From Fremontodendron californicum (lineage: Eukaryota; Streptophyta; Magnoliopsida; Malvales; Malvaceae), in the NCBI GenBank assembly GCA_030761205.1, contig JAULJL010000004.1, positions 25,021,172-25,085,171 on the forward strand: DNA of 64,000 nucleotides, given 5' to 3'. Positions 37,780-50,304 of this stretch are shown piece after piece; the stretch's first letter is position 1, and the number at the start of each line of letters is the position of its first letter. The translations under genes were made by a program, and so were the position numbers. The notes below the pieces were generated by a model. That model was not told where the DNA came from. It searched no databases and worked only from the letters and a program-made list of their open reading frames with translations.

Positions 37780-37945
37780 TAATTAATTAATTAAATAAAA
37801 ATATTTTAATAAATTCATAGTAATTAAAGATAATTTTAAGACTAAATAAATTTTCATTATTTTGTATTAATTAATTAAATAAAAATATTTTAATAAATTC
37901 ATAGTAATTAAAGATAATTTTAGGACTAAATAAATTCTTATTATT
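37780..37945. repeat. Tandem duplication, about 83 bp
   Basis: Two nearly identical copies of a stretch starting TTAATTAATTAAATAAAAAT and containing TTCATAGTAATTAAAGATAA and ACTAAATAAATT, in the right half of the long-TIR element. Confidence 0.85.
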
Positions 37946-38615
37946 TTGTAGTTAAAAAAATTTTGAGTAACAAAATAAAAAAAATAAAAAAATAGATGAC
38001 TAATAATTAACAAAAGGTATATTTGTATTTTCATTTAAAATTAACTTAAAAATAATACCTTAAGAGGATTAATGTATTTTATGTCAAATCTTAAAGAAGT
38101 AAGTAAGTGTTTTTCAAACTAAGAAAGATAAGTGTATCTTCTATTAAACCTGAAGGATAAGTGTCTTTTATCATAATTCATAATATAATAATATATATTT
38201 TAAATGACCATAACAATAAATAAATGTTTTTTATTACCGTTTTATGTAATTCTATTAAAACTGACAACTTTTTGATGCATTTATTGCTATTGTTCAGAGT
38301 TCTCACCGTTCTCATCTAAATAGTTTGCACCGTAGTCTTCACCTACTAAATTTGAGCTCTTTAGCCAAAACATCTTTTAGAAAGACCCGTTTTATTGCCA
38401 ATCTACTATATTTATTTTTGAATCCGTGGGATTCAAGGGGTATTTTGAAATAAATTAGGGACAATTTTGTCCTGTTTTATAACACACAAAAAAAATATGT
38501 TTTAAGTATCAAGTTTTTTTCCTCGACACAAGACGATTTTTTTTTAAGTTTTTTCTTTTTTTTTAAGATTTTTAAGATTTTTAGTTTTAAATTTTTTTAT
38601 TTTATTTTTAAATAA

Positions 38616-39360
38616 TGTATTTAAAGAGGTAAGTCCATACGTTCACTCGTGGATTGAATTAAGATCCTTACCCGACCCGTTCGAAAAAAAATTTATAAAA
38701 GAAATTTATTTTATTAGTTTTATTAGTTTTTAGTTTTTTATTTTTACTTTTAAATCATATATTTAAATGGGTTGATCCATACGTTAACTCACAGGTTGGT
38801 TTAGGATCCAAACTAGACTCGCTTGGGAAAAAAATTAAAAAAAGAAATTTAGTTTAATAATTATTTTTAGTTTTTTATTTTATTTTAAAATGATGTATTT
38901 AAAGGAATTGCTCCGCATGTTGACTCGCAGGTCGATTTAGAATTCGTACCCGACCAACACAGAAAAAAAGAAAAAATTAGTAATTATTTTTTTAAAAAAT
39001 TAAATTATGTATTTAAAGGGGTTGGTCCGCATGTTGACTCACGGATCGATTTAGGATCCATAACTGACAAGATCGGGAAAAAATAAAAAAATATATTTTA
39101 TTAATTATTTTTATTTTAATTTTAAATGATGTATTTAAAGGGGTTGGTTCGCACGTTGACTCATGGGTTGGTTTAGGATCCGTATCTAATCAGCTCAGAG
39201 AAAAAAAGTTTTAAAAAAAGTATTTTATTAATTATTTTTAATTTAACTTTAAATGATGTATTTAAAGGGGTAGGTCCGTACGTTGAGTCGCGGGTCGATT
39301 TAGGATCTGTACCCGATTCGCTCGAAAAAAAAAAAAAACTAAAAATAAGAAAAAAACGAA
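38616..39360. repeat. Tandem repeat, units 114-142 bp, six copies
   Basis: The word TGTATTTAAA(G) followed by a TTGGTCCGCACGTTGACTC-like stretch, a GGTCGATTTAGGATCC-like stretch and an A/T spacer recurs with starts near 38616, 38758, 38894, 39008, 39130 and 39257. The last copies are most alike. No open frame. Confidence 0.85.
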
Positions 39361-40831
39361 CTTGCTGCTAACCTATGTGAGAAAATCGATCCTATTAGAG
39401 AATAAAATACAAACTACAATTTTAATTTTCTTATTTATTATTTTTTACCTCTTATAAATAAAAATATACAACATAAAATAAAGTCTATATATTTTTAGAT
39501 ATATATATATATAGATAAATAACATTTGAAAATACATTTATATTATGTAATTTATAAATAAATAATTTTCATAATTAACAAAATATTATTATATTAATAT
39601 TATTACAATTTAAAAATAAAAATTAAATAAAAAACTTATTATTTAATAAAATATAATTTATTTTTTATTTTTAATTAATTAAAAAATTCATAAAATAAAT
39701 AAAAATATCCCGACGAAACAAGCTTTTTTTCCTAGTACAGTTTACATTTGAGTTTTTGGTTTAGACTTTAGACCGTTTACAACGTTTACATTCCGTTTAT
39801 TTAATTAAAATTTTCATCCAAGACCCCATTTTTTATTTACAATAAATCAAATCCCTTAATTATTATTTTCACTCAAATACACCCTTATTCAGACTAAAAA
39901 TAGTCACCTGACTAACGTTATAATGTCTATTAAAAATTTATATTTAATGTACTAACAGTATATATATTTGTGACAAAAGATCGACCACATGGAGGACCAA
40001 ATTGTTAGGTAGGAAACTATCCCTCATGTGGCAAATTGATTGAATATTGAACTAAAAAACAATTTAATAAAAAAGGGCTAAGAACCAAATATATTTTTGT
40101 TTATTTCGCTTCTATCACACTAAAATCATGAAACATGCTTAGTTATTTTTTAATTAAAAAATAGCAAAGTGTGACTTTAATATCCTTCATCCGTCAAAAC
40201 AAGAAGGCTGGTAAAATTCTGATTGCAGGTATTTTTGTTGAATCGATCAGACAATTTGCAATTTTTAAAGGATTATCAAATTCAGGAATCTTTTTTATAG
40301 TTGTACAATTGCTTAAAACATTAAAAATAATAATTAAAAATGCTAAGGACAAACTTAAAATCAAATAAAAGCAAGTTTAAATTAAATGTAATCAAATGAG
40401 ATTAAATGAAGAAAAAAACTTATTGAATTGAAATTTCCAAACACGAGAATGTTGAAAAAAGTGATGTGAATGCACTAAAATTGATTATTGAGCGATCAAA
40501 TACTCCTATGTTTACCATAAATATCAAAAGAAACAAATGTCTTTGAAAAAAAGATTTGTTACAAGGAACTGCTCAGGAAGAGCCTTAAAACACAGGAAAT
40601 TGAGAAAATTATAAAGAAATTGCTAACAAGTGATTATCATATTGAAAAATTGCATTGCATTTTGATATGGAGGTATATAATATTGTTTGTTGGCATTATT
40701 ATTGAAGGAATGACTTGTAATCCCTAAAATTAAATATTCTAATAATGTATAACAAAAAAATTAGGCCTACATAATATGCTACTAATTAATCTTATACTTA
40801 CAAAATTTTCATAATTTGGAGTGGTATCAAT
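39361..40831. other. AT-rich intergenic DNA
   Basis: No gene seen. A 65-codon plus-strand frame at 40171-40368 has no recognisable domain. A short AT microsatellite lies near 39500. Confidence 0.55.
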
Positions 40832-42082
40832 TAGGATTGTAATCGAGCCGAGCCGAGTCCGAATAGTGAGAAGCTCGAGCTCAAGCTCAATTCGCAACTC
40901 GTGGCTCGAAACTCGGCTCGAGCTCAATCGAGTATCATTCTCTAGGCTCGAGCTCGGCTCGAGATAAAATTGAACTATTCAAGCTAGCTCGATTACTCGA
41001 TTTTTATATTCGAGCTTGAATTAAAAAATTTCATTTACAAATTTTATATTAATTAAATTTAATAAATAATGAAATTTCTTCAATAGTATAATGATTAGGC
41101 AATGAATAAATTTCAAAAAGATTTTTTCATATACCTATAGAATAATTTAAGTTCGAAATTCTTTTTCATTTTCCTCTTCGTTTTTTGTACTTTTCTTGCC
41201 AACCAAACAAAAAGCCAAAAATTCTAAAGTACAATATTTAAATAAATAAATAAATAAAAAGGAAACCCAGAAGAAGAAAAATTCTCAAACCCTTACTACA
41301 ATTTTCCTCCACACATATTTAAAATTATTTTTCCTTATGGATTACTTCTTTTTCTCATCAACCAAACAAGAGGTCAACTACGACTATAATAATAAGATTA
41401 ATTCCTTAAAAAAAAAAAGAGATACAAAAATAGAAAAAAGATAAACGAAGAGGACAAAAAGAAAACTTGAATCTTGGTCTTGACATTATGGATAGTATCA
41501 GAGCTCTCAATCTCGAGAGTAATAGTCTTCCCTGTAAGCGTGTTCACAAAGATCTGCATCTCTTTCTTTTTAAATTTCTTTTTTTCAAATAATTTTTTTT
41601 TTGTAAAGAAAGAATTGGATTCTAGTTAAAAGTAAAGAGAAGAATATTTTAGATTATCTATAGTTGAATTTTTGTGCTTATTGTGATAAGAACTGGTGGG
41701 ATTTGGGATTGGGAGGTGGAGGTGGAGGTGGAGGTGGAGAGAACTAGAGAAGGAATAGGCGACAACACATGTGAGAGAGGGATAAAAATTAGGTTTTAGG
41801 GTTTTAAAGTGTAGATATATATAATAAGGATAAAATAGTAAATTTATAATTAAAAATAATAAAAATATATATATATTAAAAATAAAAAAACTCGATTACA
41901 CTCACAAGCTACTCGAGTTAGGTATTAGGATACTCAAACTCATCCCACTCGATAGCTTGAGCTGCTTGAGCTCGAGCTCACCTCAACAATGACGGAGCCG
42001 AGTTCGAATTTTTTTTAAGCCGAGTTCAAATTTTTTAAGCCGAACTCAAATAGCACGAGCACAAGTGTCTCATTTACACCTA
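40832..42082. mobile_element. Non-autonomous hAT-like element
   Basis: Left end TAGGATTGTAATCGAGCCGA and, inverted, right end TAGGTGTAAATGAGACAC. Both subterminal zones are rich in CTCGAG/GAGCTCGAGC words (40850-40985 and 41885-42050). Flanks GTATCAAT (40824-40831) and GTACTAAT (42083-42090) agree at 6 of 8 bases, consistent with an aged 8-bp hAT duplication. No transposase. A GGTGGA microsatellite is at about 41714-41740. Confidence 0.6.
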
Positions 42083-42155
42083 GTACTAATAGGAGCATTT
42101 AAGGATTCTTCAATTGTTGATTGTTTTATTTTTTCTGTAAAATATGCAAAACTTA

Positions 42156-44918
42156 TCAAAATAAATATAATTTAAAAAATATAACAAATTTATACAAAAA
42201 TAACTTTTCATTAAAATTACTTAATCTACTTGTCAATTTGGATGCTTTTGATTTTCTTTTCTCAAGATGACGTTTAAATCTAGCACTAGAAACCCTTTTT
42301 GACCTAACACATGGAGGATTTAAGATCGAAGTATTTTCATTTTCACACCCTCTCACAATATCATCATTATTGGCTGATATTTCTTCAATTATTGACTTTC
42401 TCACATTTTCTACATGAAAAAAAAAAAAAAAAAACCTATTATGACATATGTTAAAAAAAAACATAACTTTTTTAAATTCTTATATGAGTAGATAACTTAC
42501 TAAATCGTGCCACTGCTATTGATGTTTTTGTCTCATCCTTCCTGAGCTCATAATCCTTATTAACACATAACTTTGTCAATTCTTTCTCAACTTCCATGTC
42601 CCCTTCATATAATTTTTTTTAAACAAAGTTATCTTTTTTTTTTTCCTTTTTTTTAACTTTTTATAATAGTCATAAGCAAATCGAACCATACGATTATGAA
42701 ATACACTTCCAATTTCAGTCTCAGTATTATATTGTTGTGAGAACTCACTAGCATTACCACCATGCACATTTTTCTTAGCATCTTTAGTCATTTTTTTTAA
42801 GATATATCATTCAGAAATTTTCTTGACATTTTTAACACTAAGAATCTGTAAGGCATGAGAGCAAAAATAGCCACAAAATTAAACTTCTTGTTAATACAAT
42901 GAATCTCCATGGTGTATGTGTTAAATTGGAATGTTCCCAGTCTTGAACTATTTTTCTCCATCATCACTTCAAATGTATAAATTGTGTCATTCTGCGCAAC
43001 TTCTCTCGATATCAATGGAATCCCATCAAGAAATTCTTTTTGAAAGCGCTTGTATATTTCATGAGTATAAACTTTCGATACATGAATCAAAATACCACAA
43101 TTTTTAATTGCACACGTAACTGACCCATTTTTGCACTAAAAATCTTTCTCAACTTCAGAAGAACGCCATCTTGCCACTAAGTTCTCAAATTCAGAGATAA
43201 ATTCTGTAAGAGAAGTAGTGACTTTAAAAATACCATGCAAAAGATTATTTGTAACCTTATCCCTTTAAGAAGATTTAATTTGAGAAGAAAATATATCAAT
43301 ACTAAAAGCAATACTCCATCTTTCACGACACTTATACAAACCTTTCAGCCATGTATGATCTCAAAGATTATGGTCATTTATCATTTTTCTCAACTTTCCT
43401 CAAATTTTGTTTCTGATTTACAACCTTGCATGCACTTATGAAGCAAAGCATGAAATTCAGCATTTGCGTTGAGACTACCAAGATGTGAAAGATCATTCTT
43501 AGAAATATTCCATAAACATAAAACATAAATCAGGAAAGACTTCTTCAATTGCTTTGCTAATTGCATGATCATAATCTGTCACTGTGGTCTTCGATGATTG
43601 ATTGCAAGAAATACTTGAACAACCATGCAAAAGAAGCAGTTGTCTCATCTAATAAAAATGCACAACTAAACATTATAGTCTGTCGGTGATGATTTATCCC
43701 TACAAAGGAGGCACATATCAAATTATATCTATCTATTGGTACGATTAGTTGTATTAAAAACCACAACATCCCCAAAACAGTCATAATCAATTCTTGATCT
43801 ACCATCTCTCCAAAAGAAATTTGTCATTCGATTTTCTTGATGCACTTGAACTGTGTAAAAAAAAAAAAAAACATTGGATCTTCACTTGCTCTAACCTTGA
43901 AATGATCAAAGCCCCATTTAGTATTGTTGTTGACACAAAAGTTGCATTCTACCACAAACGCAATACTAAATGAGTAATTTTTTTTTGGATTTTGTGATTA
44001 AAATCATGGTTTGGCAACCTAAATCAAAAAGCCAAGAAAATAGAGTTTTTGCGGTTTGAAAGTTGGCTTTTCGATAAAATGATTCTATTATCCTCACATC
44101 TCTAAATTTTTATTATTTTAAACATATCTTTTTCTGACATTTTAATTCCTCACAGCACTTTTTATAGCAATGTCAAATAATTAAAAGTTTTTAAATCACA
44201 TGTTTTCACCATATTTTTTAAACACACTTTTTCAAACTCAAGTTTTTTCCAACAATAATGCTAAATTAGCCCTAAGTAAACTTTAACCATCTCCAGCTTC
44301 AATAATCATCATCTTTTGTTTATTAACATAATTATAGCAATCTCGCTTTGTAAACCCAATATTCTCAGCTCCACTTACTTCATTTAACATGTAAGAGTAA
44401 ACATCTCTAGGACGTATTCCATCACTAACCATTGAACTAATGACATTAGCTTTGGTTGTTGAAAGTGATCTGGTTGATTTGAGTAAATGTCTTTTTAAAG
44501 GAGTTGCCAACTCATGATTATGCTCGAAAATAAAACAAGTGACTGTCCATTGGCTATCTTATACTATTAAGCAAATCATCGCTGGACATCCAGTTCTAGT
44601 TTTTAATTTATTATATTTTTTTTGTATCCACATCATCTTAAAATTCTATGAAACCTTCGTTAGAACAGTAAAAGTCTTTGCTACGATAATCTTAGTGCTA
44701 GAAAGATACTTGTTTTTTTACTCTTCGAACACTAAAACCCATACCATGACCATAATCTTTATACAAATTATAAGTTGCATCTTCATTATCTACCACAACT
44801 CCCTTCAAATTAGCATTTTCATTTTCTTTCCTTTCTACATAATTCAACGTTTGAGAATTTTCCTCGTCATTGTTATGGAGCCTCTTTGCAGCAAATTAAT
44901 CATATCACTATTCAACAT
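42156..44918 (-). pseudogene. FAR1-related sequence, broken
   Basis: FAR1/FHY3 family, transcription factors derived from a MULE transposase. Minus-strand pieces in N-to-C order: start MLNSDMINLLQRGS (44918), a frame change to NLYKDYGHGMGFSVRR, the FAR1 DNA-binding part (VTCFIFEHNHELATP and SLSTTKANVISSM, 44283-44560), the transposase-like core (NRYNLICASFVGINHHRQT and FSCAFLLDETTASF, 43569-43805; NISKNDLSHLGSLNANAEF, 43390-43572), the SWIM region (TYTMEIHCINKKFNFV, 42797-43090; its Cys/His pattern is incomplete) and a tail with NPPCVRSKRVSS (42156-42464). At least five frameshifts and several stops separate them. It could be a dead gene or a badly decayed transposon copy. Confidence 0.85.
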
Positions 44919-46017
44919 AGTTAATTGTACATTTATATTAAGAAAACATTGAAAATAACCCTTAATAAAAAAAATTCTAAAATCTATCATCTAATATCAA
45001 CATAATCAAATTAATTTTTCTTAGTTACTTGTAAAAGGATAAGAAACGATCATCTCTACACGTTACTAAATTTTTTATTTTTTTGGGTTTACAAATAATA
45101 CCTGTAATAGCACAATGACAATAACCAGCTGCAATTTGAACAATTTCCTTTGTAAGTCCTGAAACTTAAATTGGCTCCTATAAAAAATACAATAAGTAAA
45201 TAAATTATAACAAAATAACTATCTAAATAGCTTATATATACAGACACGGTTTAGTTAGCATGAGAGAAATGTTTTAAACAAACTAACTAAAAAGCAAGGT
45301 GGATAAAATCAACTAAAATGTTCCAGCAAGGTGGCTCTATATAAATTCATAATTAGAATCAAATAAAACATTTTCAAATCTTTAAATGAAATACTAAATT
45401 TCATCAATTTTAGTTTTTAGGGGGAAAAACTTAAAAGGGATGCTTTCATGCTCCTATTGTTTGTTGGAACTACCTAGCAACAAATTATCCTTAGCCCTAC
45501 TCGTGCAATAACTCCAATTTCTAGTTCACTATATGGTGACTGGTATTACTCGTCCATATGACTTCCATAGTATCAGAGTTAAGCATTATTCGACCTAGAG
45601 CATTGATTTCCCATAACTAATAAGGCTAGCTCCATCTCAATTCCATATCCATATACTGTGCTCGAAAAGATCCCTTTTTAGATAGCACTAAATATAATTT
45701 TTCTCCTAAATATTTCATTCCAATTAATTCCATCAATCACCATTTTTATCATTATCCTAGTCCACTTTTTCCAAACAACTTGGTCCCACTACCACCCTTT
45801 TCAAACTGCATTACTTATAAAGACAGAAAACTTTTGCTTTGTCTAAATTTTGCACATGATTCTACAATCAAAATTGCATATATATCGATAAATCAATGAT
45901 AAGCAAAAGCAAATAATGGAGATGGATAATTTATATTTATATTAATGACAAACAAAAGAATAAAAAAGTAAAAACTAATTAAGGTTTGAGAGTTGAGACG
46001 TAAAAAGAACTTACCAG
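44919..46017 (-). other. 5' region of the FAR1-related gene
   Basis: No coding signal. On the minus strand there is a candidate 5' untranslated exon ending AAACTG before GTAAGTTC (near 46017) and another between TTTTTTATAG and ATTACAGGTATT (about 45100-45180). This resembles a leader interrupted by introns. Confidence 0.35.
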
Positions 46018-46067
46018 TTTGAAGATGAAAAGTTCATACAAATTAGAGAGTTGATGCACGTTATTTG

Positions 46068-46080
46068 TCTTTTATAAATC
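46068..46080 (-). promoter_or_regulatory. Candidate TATA box of the FAR1-related gene
   Basis: Minus sense GATTTATAAAAG, about 50-60 bases upstream of the GTAAGT donor, preceded by AGGGTTTG. Suggests that the broken gene once had, or still has, its own promoter. Confidence 0.35.
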
Positions 46081-46300
46081 AAACCCTAACTTTTTCAATT
46101 TTTCTTTTGATTTGTCGTTATTTGTCTTGACAGAAAAATAAACTAGGTGACTTGGAGGCTTGTGCCTATGTTTAAGTATGACATATAAAAAATCTGATGT
46201 GGATTAATTTAATTCGTTGGGCTTATAGCTAATGTGGTGGGAAAAGTCGATTTAATAATTTCTCCATGCCAAGGATTCTTGAGTCAATTAACGGATGATA

Positions 46301-47037
46301 TGTGACAGATTTAGTCCAAATCAACCACGAAATAAAGATCCTGTCCAAGTCAGCCAAGAAATAAGGAAGGAACAAGGCAAGTTTAGTTGGAGGAAAAGGC
46401 AGCCAGCAAATGGACTCCTAAAAATTAGTGAAAAAATCAACGAAAGGAAGATAAAAAGTTGATTTTATGTGGATGACTTCCACTAGCAGTTACTAGGGCC
46501 AAAGGTAATGGAGTTAGTGGCAAAGATTAAGGAAGCAACTATCGGAAGAAGCTTATAAATGAGCACACTTGCCAACAGCTCAAGTCCCTACGCACTCTCA
46601 ACACAACTTCAACGTAGCGCTATACTCAACTTCAGTCCTAGTTTAGCTTACCTTCAAGTCTTCTTCAAATTTCTCGATCTTCTTTAAGTTTGATAAGTTT
46701 TGTTCAAGCTCTCAGATAGCCTTTTCCTTGTAATTAGTCTTAAAATATTAAGTTTGGTGATCTTGTAAACAATTAAAGCATTCAAGTAATCAGAATTTAT
46801 TTCATTTCAATCACAAGTTTGCAAAAGTTTGACATGGCTGAGAGCCTCGATTCATTAAGCTTTTTGTTTTCTGTATTAATTTCAATTCTAATTGATTTAT
46901 TTTTATTTGATTATAAGTTGTCCATTGTGCATTTCCAATTTCATATTTTTTATGTTTTAATTAAATTGTCTTGCTGTTTCAAAAGGATCCATAGGTTCGA
47001 ACATCCTTCTCCACCTGAAATTATCTAATCGATTTGC
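46301..47037 (+). mobile_element. Possible solo LTR, plus strand
   Basis: Begins TGTGACAGATTTAGTCC, has a TATA box (CTTATAAATGAG, about 46551) followed by a CT-rich transcribed-looking region, and ends near ATTTGCA before ATTGGTGTCC, which resembles a primer-binding position. No matching second LTR or coding part was seen. Boundaries are tentative. Confidence 0.35.
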
Positions 47038-47258
47038 AAATTGGTGTCCTTTCATCTAATCTCAACCGGTTAACTCGCTTCAAAAGGTGAAAGTCACTAA
47101 AACCACTTTAAAAACTTTGTTAGTTTGGAATCCAAAATTGACACATCTGATTGATCTGATGTGATTGAAGATTAGTTCAACATTTAGTAACAAAAAAGGT
47201 AATTTACTATTACCACAAAAGCCTATGTGCCTATTTGGCCTCTTCACGAAAGCTAAAA

Positions 47259-48900
47259 CACTACCAGAGAATGCTTGAGCAGTGATGGAAAATTTCTCCA
47301 TCACTATTTCCCGTCACTGATATAGCTTAACAGTGACGGAGTAGTGACGAAAATTATCTTTAAATGAGAATCATTCTTTGTGACAGAAATTAGTGACGGA
47401 CTTGTGACGAAAAAGTGACGAAATTAATATTCCGTCACAAAATTCATCACAGAATTTTGACTGCAAATAAAATTAATTTCCCGCCAACACTCTGTGATGG
47501 GAAACTTCTGTCACAATTTTGAAATCATAAATAGTGATGACATTTAGTGACGGAAATGTGACAGATATAATTAAATTATTTATTTTATTTAAAAAATAAT
47601 CTTTTTTTATAAAAAAAAAATATTGTGACAGAAATCTGTTACTAAATTAGTGACAAAATCTTTGTGACGACATTGCCCGTCACAAGGATTGAAATTGGAC
47701 ATAGTGATAGAATTTTGTGACACATTCACAAAAATATCCATCACAGAGTTAACAAAGCACATTTACCTTCTATTTCTTTCTTCCGACTTCTGAACCCTAA
47801 CCTCATTTTTGTTTTTCTCTCCCCGGCATCGCTTAGAACCCGACCCCCTGAACCTTCACCGTTTGTTATCGAAATTTGTTTGTTTATTGAGTTTTGATCA
47901 GATGGCGGCTAAGCCTAATTTTTTTGGGTTTCCTACTGTTTGTTCATCTTTTTCGACTTCTCTTTCAAATGCCTCTCCCCTTCCCTTGATTTTTTGAAAA
48001 CCCAAAAATTTTGAAAAAAGAATTGAAAACCCAGCAAATGCCTAGCACGATTCAAGGTTTTTTTTTTTTTTTTTTTTTTTGCGTCTTTATCTTCGATTTT
48101 TTGCATGTTGGAAAACTCAACAAATCCCTAACACCTCTCTCCCTTCGATTTCTGGTGTCTTTCTCTTCAATCTCAAGGCTTCGATCTTGAATCTGTATTT
48201 TGTAACTATAAGGTTCCACTCTCAAACCCAGACCCAAGTTCCTCATTCTCTGTAAGCCTCCTTGATTTCATGTCAAGCCCTCAATTTTCCCTCTCTCAGT
48301 ATGGATCTGCAAGCTTTGAAACCCACGATACCTTAACTTAATTGGTGGTTTCGGAAACTCTTAATTTTTTTAAACCTAATAAGTCATTTTTTGATTTTTC
48401 ATTATTTTCCTCTTGCAGGTTTGTTGCCATTGTTAAAACTCCTTGTTAAAGGCATATTTGAGGTTAGAGTAAATTTTATTTGACTTGTGAAAGTTTTATA
48501 CAATCTTAGAACATAGTATATATTATGTTTTACTTATATTATAAATTAATTGATTTAGTTTGCTAGGAAAGTTTTACTTTTATACAAATTTGTGCTTAGA
48601 ACATCTTGGGATATTGTATATGTTAGTGCCATGTATATCTAGTTCAAAGTTTATAATAAAGAAAATATTGTAAGGGTGGCTGCTAATTTTGGAGGTTGTC
48701 AAGCTCCCACACATCTTATTCTCATTAAATATATTGCAATATTTACCTATAATTGTCTCATGTATATAGTTTTTTCTGTAAGCAAGTTGCTGGAATTAAT
48801 TTGGAAAGAAAAATGAAGTCACAAAAGGCAACTACTAAATCATCTTATTCTTCTTTTCTTTGTTGGTTTGGCTATCAAGAGAAACAATCTTATCTCTTTA
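47259..48900 (+). mobile_element. CACTA (En/Spm) element, left end, with captured DNA
   Basis: Starts CACTACCAGAGAA at 47259, the CACTA terminal pattern, followed by a dense field of GTGACGGA/CCGTCAC subterminal words in both orientations (47270-47745). After it comes DNA that looks like a 5' gene part: a pyrimidine-rich leader and ATGGCGGCTAAGCC at 47911, opening MAAKPNFFGFPTVCSSFS to a stop at 47995, then a TCTTGCAG acceptor at about 48418 and a short exon-like run. No transposase or right end was found, so the element may be truncated by the gypsy DNA to its right. Confidence 0.65.
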
Positions 48901-49024
48901 AAGGTTTCTTTCAAAACTTTGCCTCTCAATAGAAGCTCAGATTTTCTCTCAGTCTGTTTTAATATGTGTGTGTTTGTTTCCTATACTAGTGACAACTCTG
49001 TTTTTGTTAATATCATAATTAATT

Positions 49025-49375
49025 TTGATGAGCTTGCTTTTACTAGCGTTGGCGAAGTTTCCACTTCTAAATTTTGGCGAGCTCATGGGGATTGGTCAGC
49101 TGGAGGCTTCTGCCCCCACGGACATTGTAGAGGGTGGTGGTGAAGAGAGTAACTTTAGTGGGGCTTTACGGGCTACTGAGAAGGCCATTAGGCACAGGGG
49201 GTCCAACCCTTGTGATCTAGTGAGACACTCTCCCAAGCCAATGGAGAGACCCATCTTGGGTAGGGAAGCTGCTGAGTTTTTTGCTTGGTGTGATAAGCTT
49301 CCCGTGGATAGCTACCTGCAGAGGGTGGACAAGGCCACGGGTTGGGCGCGTTTCTGCGTTCCTATCATTGAGTAG
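49025..49375 (+). CDS. Open frame of 116 codons, unknown
   Basis: Not recognised. The frame is richer in G+C than its surroundings and reads like protein from about residue 17 on (ELMGIGQLEASAPTDIVEGG, GREAAEFFAWCDKLPVDSYL, ending CVPIIE). A start at 49025 gives a hydrophobic leader (MMSLLLLALAKF) that may be chance. It lies between the CACTA end and the gypsy minisatellites, so a captured gene fragment or part of a retroelement are the likely options. No intact gene is claimed. Confidence 0.3.
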   Translation: MMSLLLLALAKFPLLNFGELMGIGQLEASAPTDIVEGGGEESNFSGALRATEKAIRHRGSNPCDLVRHSPKPMERPILGREAAEFFAWCDKLPVDSYLQRVDKATGWARFCVPIIE

Positions 49376-49439
49376 AAGGTGTTTGAGGAGCAGCCTCAAT
49401 CTAGCAACCATCAGTCTCTGATAGCTAGCATGTCCACGG

Positions 49440-50200
49440 AATGGCGAGCTCTAGATAGCTTGATGCTAAGATTGACGAGCTGGACAATTTTGAAAATAAT
49501 GTCTGCTAAATGTTGGATCTAAAATGGTGAGCTCTGGATAGCTTGGATAGCTTGATGCTTAGATTGGCGAGCTGGACAACTTTGAAAATAATATTCACAA
49601 AATATTGGTTTTGAAATAGCAAGCTATGGATAGCTTGATGCTTAGATTGACGAGCTGGACAACTTTGAAAAATAATGTTCGCAAAATGGCGAGCTCTAGA
49701 CTGGATAGCTTGGAATGCTTGATGCTAAGATTGGCGAGTTGGACAACTTTGAAAATAATGTCCGCGAAATGGTAGCTCTGAAATGGCGAGCTCTGGATAG
49801 CTTGATGCTTAGATTGGTGAGCTGGACAACTTTGAAAATAATGTCCCCGAAATGGTGGCTCTGAAATGGCGAGCTATGGATAGCTTGATGCTTAGATTGG
49901 CGAGGTGGACAACTTTGAAAATAATGATCGTGAAATGGAGAGCTCTGAAATGGTGAGCTCTGGATAGCTTGATGCTTAGATTGGCAAACTAGACAACTTT
50001 GAAAATAATATCAGCGAAATGGCGAGGTCTGAAATGGCAAGCTCTGAAATGGCGAGCTTTAGATAGCTTGGATAGCTTAATGCGAAGATTGGCAAGTTGG
50101 AAAACTTTGAAAATAATGTCCGCAAAATGACGAGCTTTGGATAGCTTGATGCAACGATTGACGAGCTGGACAACTTTCAAAATAATGTTAGCAAGGTTGT
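49440..50200. repeat. Minisatellite, about 85-bp unit, nine copies
   Basis: Unit GGCGAGCTCTGGATAGCTTG, ATGCTTAGATTGGCGAGCTG, GACAACTTTGAAAATAATGT, then CGCGAAATG. Copies start near 49453, 49545, 49629, 49704, 49796, 49879, 49960, 50070 and 50137, so spacing runs from 67 to 110 bp. Short inner duplications of the CTGAAATGGCGAGCT word explain the length changes. Confidence 0.9.
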
Positions 50201-50304
50201 ACTCGTGCTTTATTAGCAAGTGTAGTGGGCTCATTTGATACCGTTTTACAGATCTTGTGGTTTAGTTTTTGTAATCACGTTGTGAGAGAGCCTGAAGAGG
50301 CTGT

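Larger units (their letters stand above)
36895..38173. mobile_element. Long-TIR DNA element
   Basis: About 170-bp imperfect terminal inverted repeats: the left arm starts TGAGAAAAG and contains GATAGAAAATACATTTATC, the right arm, inverted, starts TGATAAAAG and contains AATAGAAGATACACTTATC. Both arms also share GTTAATTTTAAATA/GAAA and CAAATATACC(C/T)TTTGTTA. Length 1279 bp, no transposase. I could not find a clean target duplication, so the superfamily (MULE-like or other MITE) is open. Confidence 0.65.

Noticed and set aside
45425..45610. Weak resemblance to 5S rRNA (a GAGTTAAGC word)
   Set aside because: Only the short word agrees; the conserved start, internal control region and stem partners are missing.
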